DNA of 64,000 bases, taken from the NCBI GenBank assembly GCA_947069175.1, contig CAMTDV010000023.1, forward strand, positions 92,555,576 through 92,619,575, read 5' to 3'. Below, piece after piece: positions 1 to 12,400 of the stretch; position 1 is the stretch's first letter, and each line of letters starts with the position of its first letter. This DNA is from Scalesia atractyloides (lineage: Eukaryota; Streptophyta; Magnoliopsida; Asterales; Asteraceae). Below the pieces are notes generated by a model. It was not told the origin of the DNA. It saw nothing but the letters and a program-made list of their open reading frames with translations, and did no database searches. Made by a program: the position numbers and the translations under genes.

Positions 1-592
1 TTTTGAATTAGTAACTGAATATGGCATGAGAAGTATGTTAGTACTATTGAAGGTTCAATAATCGCAACTTAATTTAAACTCAACCTGAAATTGAACAGAA
101 AATTTTAATGTTTGGTTGTGAAAAAATTAAATAACAAACAAGGGGAGCCTATTGGGAAAAATCCTGAGTCCACCATTTCAGATACGCCTCGTATAAACTT
201 ACACAATAGACATAGAAACCAAGAGATGACCGACATTAAGATGCCTATAAAGAGTGTCAAAAGTTCACCAACTCAAATATGGGACTATGAACCCTGTTCA
301 ACAACTAAATTTCATCGCAGACGTCCTTACCACCCAGTCTAACAAAGTAACAAACCATTATATAAATGATATGTATGAAAAAAGATGAAAAACATATCAA
401 AATTAAAAAAAGAAGTTTATGTGGAAACAACAATTTTGAAAAACATTCCTACATGTCGATGATACTCTCGAGATTCGTGATTTCATATCTCAAAATAAGG
501 CGCCAAAATTCTCCCCCCTAAATAGTAAATACTTCCATTTCTGCTACATAACCCTAACATTTCCTCTCTATCGCAATTCGCACAATTGAACC
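1..592. other. Upstream region of MSH7
   Basis: No gene is recognisable here. The stretch is AT-rich and holds only short chance reading frames. The part next to the MSH7 start contains a canonical E2F-type site (separate entry) and a pyrimidine-rich leader. Nothing else could be supported. Confidence 0.5.
499..508 (-). promoter_or_regulatory. E2F-type site upstream of MSH7
   Basis: The minus strand reads TTTTGGCGCC, which contains the canonical plant E2F/DP site TTTGGCGC. It lies about 85 bp upstream of the MSH7 ATG. E2F sites are known in promoters of S-phase and DNA repair genes, so cell-cycle control of this mismatch-repair gene is a reasonable inference. Confidence 0.55.
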
Positions 593-3500
593 ATGAAGCG
601 TCAACAATCTATACTATCATTCCTCCAGAAACGTCCGCCGGTGCCTGAAAATGAACAACCGGTCACCGGCGGAGCTTCGATTAGCCACACGGCGGTGGTT
701 ACTGACGAAAAACTTAAACCTAGAACTTTATTCTCATCTAATCGGCACAGTATCCACTCGTCTGCGGTTGAAATCTCCGACGAAATCAGAGGAACGGAAA
801 CTCCGCCGGAGAAAGAGCAGCGTCCGTTTTTTTCCGGTGACGTCGGTTGCCGCCAGTGAAGATGACGGAGCTAACCGGAGCGGACAGTCTATGTTTTCGA
901 GTATTAAGCATAAATTTATGAAACCTAACAGTGCTGAGAAGCTTCGTGATAGGTATATTTCGTTGTTTAACCAGATTTTGTTGTATTGAATGTTCAAATT
1001 ACAGTACGGTTAGGTTAGGTTTAATTAATTTGCTGTTCAGTAGGTGATTTGTTACTCAAGTTGTAGTCTAATTTGCAGCTGAATGCATACACAATTATTA
1101 TGATTACAGTGTTTTTGAGAGTATGAAATATTCAAATTACTGTATGGTTAGGTTTAATTAATTTGCTGTTTAGTAGATTTTATGATTTGTTAGTTAAGAT
1201 CTACTTTATATTTTAGCTATAACTTAGACTACAAGTTGAGTAACAATTATTATGGTTACAGTGTTTTGAGAGTATAAGCATTTGTGTAAGCTGTAGTTTG
1301 ATTTTTAGCTGAATGCATAAGCATTTGTGTATAGTTTGTACTTGACTGTGTATGTTAAATACAGTTATTATGATTACAGAGTATTAAGCGTAAGTTTATG
1401 AAACCTAACAATGTTGAGAAGACTCGTGATAGGTATATTTTGCTGTTTAACCTAGATTTTGTTATATCTAGTGTTCGAATCAAAGTATGGTACGGTTAGG
1501 TTTGATTAATTTGTTGTTGAGTAGGTTTTATGATATGCTACTTAAGTTGTGGTTTAATATTTAGCTGAATGTATAAGCATTTGTGTATAGTTTGTACTTG
1601 TTTGTGTATGTGAAATACAATTATTATGATTGCAGTGTTTTAGGAGTATGAGATATTCAATAACAGTACGATCAGGTTTAATTAAATTGCTGTTGTGTAG
1701 ATTATATGATTTGTTACTTAAGTTGTAGTAATATTTTCAGCTAAATGTGTAAGCATTTGTGTATGATTTGTATTTGTTTATGTATGTTAAATACAATTAT
1801 TATGGTTGCAGTGTTTTGAGAGTATGAAATGTTTAAATCATAGTACGGTTAGGTTCAATTAATTTTTGCTGTACAGTCGTTTTATGAAATGTTATGTAAG
1901 CTGTAGTTTGATTTTTAGCTGAATGCATAAGCATTTGTGTATAACTTGTATTTCTTTGTGTATGTTAAATACAATTATCATGATTTCAGTGTTTTGAGAG
2001 TATGAGACTGAAATATCCAGGAAATAGATGTCTGAGATAGGTACATTTATTTTTTTCACCTAGATTTTCTTATATCAAATCACAGTACGGTTGTTGGTTA
2101 GGTTTAATTAGTTTGCTGTTTAGTAGTTTTTTATGATTTGTTACTTAAGCTGTAGTCTGATTTTTAGCCAAATGCACAAGCATTTGTGCATTATTTTTAC
2201 TTGATTGTGTATGTCAAATACAATTATTATGATTACAATGTTTTTAGAGTATGAAATTGAAATAATCAGGAAATAGATGTCTTGTAAGTTTATGAGTTTT
2301 GATTTGGAGGCCGTTTTGCTTTTAATTTGATACTGATTGTTCATGATATGCAGAAATTTATCAGATGTCAGTACGGTTAGGTTTAATAAATTTGCTGTTC
2401 AGTAGATTTTATGATTTGTTACTCAAGTTATAGTTTGATTTTTAGCTGAATGCATAAGAATTTGTGTATAACTTGTATTTGTGTATGTATGTTAAATGCA
2501 ATTTTACTTTTAATTTGATGATCTGCAGGAACTTGTCAGATGGCAGGAACGATAGTGTTAACTTGACATCTAACAAATATAGTTACTCAAATGGAAGACA
2601 TAAGGAGAGTTCATTTCCAGTTTTTCCAAAAATGGAAAATGTTATTGATGTAGAGGAAACTGTTTGTAAAGGTAATAAAGGATATCCATTCGTTATAGAA
2701 AGTGAGGGCGATATAACGGGGCCGGAAACACCAGGAACACAATCGTTGGTTTCACGTTTGAAGCGAGTTCAAGAAGATAGTTGTAACCTGGGGTCTAGTA
2801 CCACTGCTACTGCTAATTTCTCAAAGGGAAATATCAAAAGAGAAACACCAGGAACACAACCATTGGTCCCACGTATGAAGCGAGTTCAAGAAGATAGTTG
2901 TAACTTAGGGTCTACCGCTACTGATACGACTAATTTTTTTATGGGAAAGAGCAAACAGGTGAAATTTTCTCATGATATACTGGCGGAAAATAAGAAAGAT
3001 GATGTGGCGTCTGAAATGACTAGTAAGTTTGAGTGGCTTCATCCCTCCAAAATTAAAGATGCTAATGGAAGAAGGCCAGACAATCCTCTTTATGATAAGA
3101 GAACACTTTATATACCGCCTGATGTTTTCAAGAAGATGTCAGCATCTCAGAAACAATATTGGAGTGTCAAAAGTCAGTACATGGATGTTCTTATTTTCTT
3201 CAAAGTGGTTAGTTTTTATTTCCGAACATACTTTAAAGTATCCTGATTAATGTATATGTTGCATATTTAATTGTTTATATTATTTAGAGTAAAATGCCAT
3301 TTTCGTCCTTGAGGTTTGGCTAGTTTTGTGACTTTTGTTCAAAGGTTTGTTTTTTCCGCATCTGGATCCAAAAAGTTTGAAAACTTGTCATTTTCATTCA
3401 GCTCTGTAACTCTATTCATTTTTTTTGTTAAGTCAGGGGTAGTTTCGTCTTTTTTTGTTAACTTAAAGGGCAATTTGGTCCTTTTCAGTTTATGTACAAG

Positions 3501-6408
3501 CATTTACCATAATGTACAAGTATTCGAAATACTCTTGCTAAACAAAAAAAAAAACAAAAACAAGTAGGTAAAAAGACGAAAATATCCCTGACTTAACGGA
3601 AAAATGGATGGAGTTAACAAGTTGGATGAAAATGGCAAGATTCCAAACCTTTTGGATCCAGATGCGAAAAAACAAACCTTTGGACGAAAGTTGAAAAACT
3701 GGACAAACCTCAGGAATGAAAATTGCATTACTAGTTTAAACTTACATTTGAACACTAGGTCTGTTTTATTTATACAATATGCAACTTTTGTCCGGTAGCT
3801 AACTATATGTATGCTGTGCCGCTAGATCGTTCAGATCTGATATTGCAGATTACTTAACTCTTTTTTTTTACATTTCTTCTATAACTATATAGATTAACTG
3901 GATAAGTAAGATCTATTTAACGTGTTAAAGTTCATTAATGTACTTAGTATCACTTTTTCAAGAAGTTATATTTGAAGAACATTTAATGCATGAACACTAA
4001 TTATCACCAGTATTCATGAACCATGATGGACATACTTCTAGCAATCATTGGTTCTAATGCTCTTTTTTTATTGTATACATCTCTATTAACAGAGATCACA
4101 TAAATCAATCATCTGATTTTAAAATAAGAGTAAACAGTTATCTGATTAGTTGAATATTTTTAACAGAGAAGTATGTAAAACATGCCTTTAGGTTAATTGA
4201 CTGTGACAAAGTGATTTGACACATGCTTGATTTGTCTGATCTGAATTCATTGTGTTGTAGGGAAAGTTCTATGAGCTTTATGAACTAGATGCTGAAATCG
4301 GACATAAAGAGCTTGACTGGAAAATAACAATGAGTGGTGTTGGAAAGTGCCGACAGGTAGTTTCAAAGCATCACAATGCAAATCATTATTCTCACCTTAT
4401 TGTGTTTTTGTTTATATATATAGTTAGTAACTAATAAGACACATGTCTTCTTTTGAAGTAATTTTTATTATTAGCATCTACTTTTTATCTTGTGGTTCAG
4501 GTTGGTATCACCGAGAATGCAATTGATGATGCTATTGAAAAGCTTCTTGCTCGTATGTAAGTTACTGAATACTGATATCTACAATAACGGGTCAAAACAT
4601 GTAGTTTCTGGTAGGGGTTGAAATGGGTTAGGTGGAACTAATCTGCAACATTTTTTTGTTACAAAAGCTACATCTTCTAGAAATGTGAACTTGTAGATTT
4701 ATTACGTACTCATGCATTACCTTTGTATCATTAATATTATTCACCCTTTCAACATAAAAATTTGAAGGTACAAAGTTGGGAGAGTTGAGCAGTTGGAAAC
4801 AGCAGATCAAGCAAAATCAAGAGGCAATTCTTCTGTAAGTTCACCATGATCACAGAGATCTTTGAACTTTTGCTAAAACAGTTTGCTCTATTGAATAAAA
4901 TGTTTGTTCACAGTAAACTGGAATTCCCCTTTGCTTACTCTTAAACTATGCAGTTAATGCGGTAAAACTTCAGATATTGGTCAAGGACCGATATTTGAGA
5001 TATAGGTTATCGTGGTGGGATATAGGTAATTTTAGTATCATGTGAATTTATATATATAGCAATTTAACGCTAACAATTCAGTATACTCCCGTACCATTAA
5101 CAAATTTACCTTTTGCAACTTGCAGTACACTAACAATTATAGCAAGTAGACATTTAACACTAAGAATTAACAATTAAGACTTAAACACTAATACCAGCAA
5201 TAAGAAGAAAGAGGAATGGTAGAACTAAGAAGATAGGTATTGATATCGGGAAAACCAGTGATATATCGGTCGAGTATCGGTCAGAATTGCCGATAATATC
5301 GGTACGGATATTCTGACCGATATTTGACACCGGTATTTTACATGGGGACCGTTAACCGGTATATCGGTGATATATCACAGATATTAACTGCATAGCTCTT
5401 AAAGATCTACAAGTTCTCTTTAATGTTATACTGAACTTTTTTGTAGAGCATGCTACCACTTGCTAGGTGTTGCATTAACAACTTAATACTTACCTAAATT
5501 GCCACTTATGCTACTACTGTTAATTTGCGATTGAGCATTTATATATATTGTTGTAGATAATGTGTCATTAAAATATTAATTATATATATTTTTTTGTAAA
5601 CATTCACAGGTAATTCAAAGAAAATTGGTACAGGTGCTTACACCATCAACTTTGATTCATGGCAATATTGGGCCTCAAGCTGTTCATCTTCTTTCTCTAA
5701 AGGAGGTACTGCTTTACATCTTGCACGCGATATTATAACTATCATATGTCTACGTAGTGTATATTGTGAAGATATTGTGGCATTTACTTATGCCACTTTG
5801 CCTTTACCTTTTTGTACAGGGTACAAGTGATCCTGCTGATGGTACAACTGCATTTGGATTTGCCTTTGTCGACTGTGCCTCCTTACAGTTCTGGATTGGA
5901 TCCGTCACTGATGATGCTTCCTGTGCGGCTTTAGGGGCTTTATTGATGCAGGTATGTTTTTTGGTTAGATGTGCTAGTTATGACCCATCTGCTTAAGAAA
6001 GGGTTGTTTTAGGTTGTTTGATATTAAATGGATCAAATGGGTAATATACTAAATAGATGAAAAGAAAAATAAACACTTCTATTACACTTTCATTGCTCAT
6101 TTTTATACATGAAAGTGGCTGTAAAACATTAGTGTAAGTCAAAGAAGGAATCGTATATACTAAATTAGCATTAGAATGATCTTCGTGTCATGTTTGAAGA
6201 TTCATTGTAAAAAAGTTTTACAAACTAGATTTTATATTGACTTTCTTTTTCCAATTGGTTCTGTCATACAGGTGTCACCTGCAGAAGTTATTTATGAAAG
6301 CCAAGGTGATTCTCCTTTTATTTTTTGCATCTATTTGACTATGTTGGGGGTTGTTGTTATCTCAAATGGGTTGAATGGGTCAAATGGATGAAAGTGGTCA
6401 ACATTATT

Positions 6409-6439
<31 letters not shown>

Positions 6440-9400
6440 TTATCAGATTTTATGTATGTTTCCTTATGAATAATATTGTTGGTGCAGGGTTGTCTAAAGA
6501 GACTCAGAAAGCCCTTAACAAATATTCAATGATGGGTAAGTATTGTTTCTTTTGCTTTTTAAATTGCATATGTGACAACAAAATAGTTTCTTGGTTTTAG
6601 TTCGTATTATAAATACGAATTTTATAGTGTGCTCACAATATTGTGTCTTGTAGGTTCTGCTGTCTCACAATTGACTCCCGCCCAACCTTTCACTGATTTT
6701 GTTGATTCTTTTGAAGTTAGAAACACTTTCCAATTAAAAGGGTACTTTAAAGGTTCCTCCAATGTGTGGGACCGTGCACTTGATGAAGTGGTATACCAGG
6801 ATATTGCATTATACGCTCTTGGTGGACTTACAAGTCATTTATCCAGGTTAAAGGTGAGATTTTGTAGAGGTGGCATACTTGAGTAGGGGTTGTAATTCAT
6901 GTCGGGTTCAATTAATCCAACCTAAACACAGCCCGATTACTTAATCATGTTGGAAAATTGCACCTATAGAACACGTCTGTAAGCTGATTATTAAAACTGT
7001 TTAAAGGGTTTGGCGCTAAATGGGTTGTAAAAGGGCTTGTAAGTGGGCTCGTGCGTTGAAAGTAGAGTTTTAATATCTAAGTTTAATTTGAATGGGTTGT
7101 TCAAGTCAAAACGAACCCGACCTAAACGGTTTTAGCCCAACCTAACCTGTTATATCGTGTCAGGTTTGTGTTGTGTTTCCATGTCTGTAGTTTCCACCTC
7201 TAATTTTTAACAATTTGTATGGGGATTGTTTCAGATTATTTTGAAACCTAATCGGTCAAACATGGTAAACCAAAACAAATAGCTAAAAAGGAAATGCGTC
7301 AACTGGGGTTGTGAGTCACTCAAAGTGTATATTTTAATGCGTACGGCCTACTAATTTGTTTATTCCAAACATTTTGGTTGTTATCAAAACAATCTCTTAT
7401 GGTCATTTTAAATGAAGTATTTACAAATAAATCATTCAAAAGTTCAGGTCAATTCGACCAGACCGTGTCAAAAAGTTACCTGCTTAACTTGTTATTATGC
7501 TATACTTAAGATATTTACTAAGATATGTGACTTTATGTGAGGTGTACACTGTACAGACATGATATCCTGATACATTGATTAACAAATACAATTTTGAGCA
7601 GTTAGATGATGCATTACGAAATGGAAGTATTCTTCCCTATGAAGTCTACAGAGGATGCCTTAGAATGGATGGGCAGACAATGGCTAATCTTGAAATATTC
7701 AGTAATAATGCAGATGGTGGAACATCAGGCAAGTCAATAATATAACTATAGTATTGAATGGGTTGACTTCGATTTTATTTTCAATTTTAGTGCATCAATG
7801 GTACACTTTAAGAAAGTGACCTGAAGTGTACTTGAATGCTTTCAACCTCATAATTTTTTTATCCAATAAGTTAGATTAGTATTATAATATCAAAATCTTT
7901 TAATCGAATTTAGTGCTTTATATATGTAAAACATTCAAGAAGAAGAAACAAAAAAACGTTTATGGGTCAATCCACTCTGCCCAAACCGGCCATTAGGGGT
8001 GTGCACGGTTTTGGTTCGGCTATTTTGGCAAATTAATAGGTATAATCCAATATTTAATAATATTTCGTAGATGTTCACATTTATGTTAATATATTTAACC
8101 TTTTTAATTAATATTGTTCACAAAAACCTAACATTCTAATCTATTTTTATATTTCTTCACAGTTTTTATTAAGACATTTTTTATAATACTTTGAAAATCT
8201 TTTAATTTTGTATTATATTTTGTTATTTCTTGTAGGCAGTGGATAAATCATTTCAAAGATAAATAAACATGTTAATGTTCGCATTCAAGAATAAAGTTAT
8301 TAATTCCTAAATCAATATATAAAAAAATCTAAAAATGATATTTTGGGTTATTCGGTTCGGTTTTTTTCGGTTTTCATAAAATGCAAAACCGAAAAGAACC
8401 GTAAATTTCGGTTTGGTTATTTCCGGTTTTTTTGTGCGGATTGGTTTTTTTCGGTTAAGTTAAATTGGGTTTTTTTCGGTTTTTGCTCACCCTTACCGGC
8501 CATGTCATCATCTGTACAAGTAATGTTTAGCACAATCATCCTTGCTTTCCTCATTATAACGCATGGCATATTTCAGGAACACTGTACAAATATCTTGACA
8601 ACTGTGTGACATTATCCGGTAAAGGGCTCTTAAGGAGGTGGATATGTCATCCACTGAAAGATGCAGAGGATATTAACCGAAGGCTCAATGTGGTTGAAGA
8701 ACTGATGGGACACGTAGAGATAACAGCTCTAATTGCACAATATCTTAAAAAGGTTCCACACTTGGAGAGATTTCTTGGACAAATTAAAGCTACTTTAAAG
8801 TCATCTGCTTTACTCTTATTGCCCTTGATTGGCGACAAAATATTGAAGCAACGAGTAAGTTCTCAAATCTCTTGTCACTTGTCTTATTCATTTACATGGA
8901 GTAGTTTCTATTTATAAAGGTTGATCAGGCGGGTTGGGTAATGGACTTTACTCCATTGTTTAAAACTTTCTAAGGGGTGAGCAGAAAACTGATTTAACCG
9001 AACAAAAAAAAAAGAATTGAAATTTGCAGTTGCGTTACGGTTTTGCATTTTATAAAAACTGAAAAAAGGAACTGAATAACCTAAAAAATCATTGTTTAAT
9101 TTTTTTTTGTTATACATTGATTTAGAAATTATTAATTTTATTCTTGAATGTTAAGTATTTATAATAAGAACATTAACATGTTTATTTATCATTGTTGAAA
9201 TGATTTATCCAAAAGAAAACATCTTCATAAAAACTTTGGAGAAACAGTAAAACAGATTAGAAGGTTTGGTTTATGTGAACAATATTAATTAAAAAGATAA
9301 AATATATTAATTTAAATGTAAACATCTAAGAAAGATTCTTAAACTTTGAATTGTACTTTTTATTTTTGAATCTTACGCAGCTTGTTTCAAAAACCGAACT

Positions 9401-12400
9401 GAACCATTGCTGAAACTGAAAAAAGCCGAACCTAGCAGTTTACAAAAACCAAGAACCAAACTTTCGGTTTTACTCTAAAACCGAACCGTGCACAATCTTT
9501 CTTACTCTCTTTATCTCAAAATAGTTGTCTATAAAACACAATTTAAGTTGTGTAAAGTTAATGCAGATCTTAATTAGCAGAATGCCAATTTCACCGTTAA
9601 TGCAACTAATATACCAATTGACTTGAAAAAGCAAATACAATAATTTACATTGTCTCCAAGCTCACCAACTTAATCACATACAATAAAGAAATGAAAAACA
9701 AGATAGTTCTTAATTTCTTATAGAATTTTTTCTTTTCCTTTTGTATTTACTGGAGATGCAATATGGTTTTTGATGGAGCAGGTGAAAGCATTTGGATCGC
9801 TTGTTAAAGGTCTTCGTGTTGGAGTGGACTTGTTAATGCTTTTACAAAAAGAAGATAGTGTCTTTTCACTGTTCTCAAAAATATTTAGTCTTCCAATGCT
9901 AAGTGGGACTGATGGTCTTGATAAGTTTCTTACCCAATTTGAGGCAGCTATTGACAGTGATTTCCCAAATTATCAGGTAATTTCATTTTCATATGGTTTA
10001 TTTAGCTGTATTGTACAAGTTCATAGTGAAAATATAGGTCCAATGAATCATGTTGTTGCATGTTTTCATTTCAAACTTATAGATGTGGTTATTTCAAATT
10101 ATTCACAAATTAAGGGTGTTCATCGAATCAAACAACGAATTTTTGAATTTCTAGAATTGAATTTTTCGAATAATTGTTTTTTTGCTTGAACTCGAATTCC
10201 ATTAAAATCTTAGTCCATTCGATTCGAATTCAAATTGAAATTTGGGAAAATTTGAATAAATTTGTTTTGATTCAAATTGATTTAAAATATGTAAATTCTT
10301 TATGGGCTACTTGAGCTTGTTAATGGACTATTTTAGGACTTAGATTAAATTTACAGATTAATTTATATTATAGCCCAAATTAAAGTTATATGTGTGTATT
10401 ACATTACATATAAATATAATTAATAAATAAATATGTATAATCTGAATTCGAATTTTGAATCGAATTTTAAAAATTATAAATTTGTATTCGATTTATTGGA
10501 CTCGAATTCGAATTCTTGATAAGCGAATGGAATTCGAATTGATTTCTGAACACCCCTAATGATAGGGCTGACTTTGGTTATGATTTTTCTTTAAGAGGTC
10601 AAATGGCACTATGGCATCCTTATGCTCTTGGAGAGAGTGGAGGAGATCATGGGCTATCGAATTTTGAACACCCCTATAAAATTTCACCTGTTTCAACCGC
10701 TATAACATTCACATGATATACTGACATAATCCATATTGTACCAGGCACATGAACTTAAGGACTCTGATGCTGAAATACTATCAATTCTTATCGAGTTATT
10801 TATGGAGAAAGCTAACGAGTGGTCTCAAGTTATCTTTGCTTTAAGCTGTATCGACGTGCTTAGATCTTTTGCCATCACTGCAAACTTCTCATGCATGCTC
10901 ATGTCTAGGCCCGTTATAATATCAAGATCAAACTCATCGGGTTTTAGTCAACGCTCCACGGGGCCCACCCTTCATATGAGGGGATTATGGCATCCCTATG
11001 CGCTTGGAGAGAGTGGTGGAACGCCTGTTCCTAATGACCTGTGTCTTGGAGATAATGAATTTGGATATAGTCCTCGTACTTTACTGTTGACTGGACCGAA
11101 TATGGGTGGAAAGTCAACTCTTCTTCGTGCTACTTGTTTAGCTGTTATTCTTGCTCAGGTAATCTTTTACTAGTTGTTCTGTCAAATATGGTTATATAAA
11201 TTGTATTATTTCAACAATAATGTACTTTTTGAATAAAATGATTTAGAAGGTTTGATACATAAAAACTACACTTCTGACAATTATGAACCATTTGATATAT
11301 TTCCTTTAAAGGTAATGTTCATTTACCTGTTGACCTGTCAAAGATATATCAAAACCTGAAATAGGTTATTGTAGAGGTGACAAAATGAGCGGCTTGGGTA
11401 AGGGGTCACATGGTATCTGTGAAGAAAATAATTTACTGTGTGTTTATTTAACTTTAAAATGCTTTATTTACCAACTTATTGTGTTCTATTTTAATATATT
11501 TTTTTCTGTTTGCAGTTGGGCTGCTATGTACCTTGTGAAACGTGTGTTCTGTCACCTGTGGATATTATCTTCACACGTCTTGGTGCTACTGATCGTATAA
11601 TGGCCGGTGAAAGTAAGTTTGTAACTAGAAATAAAATTTTCTTTAATGATTAACTAAAAGGACTTTATACAACACCTTAATTTCAAAGGTCGGGGCTGAC
11701 CGTTGGAATCACCATTCAACCATCAAGTTTTATGAGTTGAAAAAATTCACCCCTCAACCCTCTAAACTGACAAAAATATATTTCTAACTTGACAAAAAAT
11801 GACCCCCTACTTTCTAACTCGACAAAAGAGGCCCCCATACTTTCTAACTTTTCTTTAACCTTCAAACCCGACATAATTCGAGTTTGTTTATGCTTTAACG
11901 TATTTTTTTGTTTGAAAACGAGTCGGATCACTTATAATGTTTTCTTTTTATGTACGTTTTGAGTTGGAGTATGTTTCGACATCGGGTCAAATGTACTACG
12001 TCTCAATTCGACGGTATAAATTTGGGTTAGTGTATGTTTCGACGTAAATTAGTTCGGAAACGAGTCTGGTCGATTGTAGTCTATATGTTATCAAGTTGTG
12101 TACGCAGCCGCAAACACGCAGCCAGTAAAAAAACTAGTTTTATAAAAATTTACTCATTTTGACCCGTTAATCGACCCGCGTGAGTCGTGACCCACCCATT
12201 TTGCCACCTCTGACTGTTTGTTACTTTGTTAACCTTTTAACTCTCCTTTTCTTTTATCAGGTACCTTTCTCATCGAATGTACAGAAACAGCATCGGTTTT
12301 GCAAAACGCATCTCAAGATTCTCTTGTTATTCTTGATGAACTGGGCCGAGGAACAAGCACTTTCGATGGATATGCTATCGCTTATGCTGTGAGTATACCT

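Noticed and set aside
112..342. 76-codon ORF upstream of MSH7
   Set aside because: No domain, no codon or splice support; upstream intergenic DNA.
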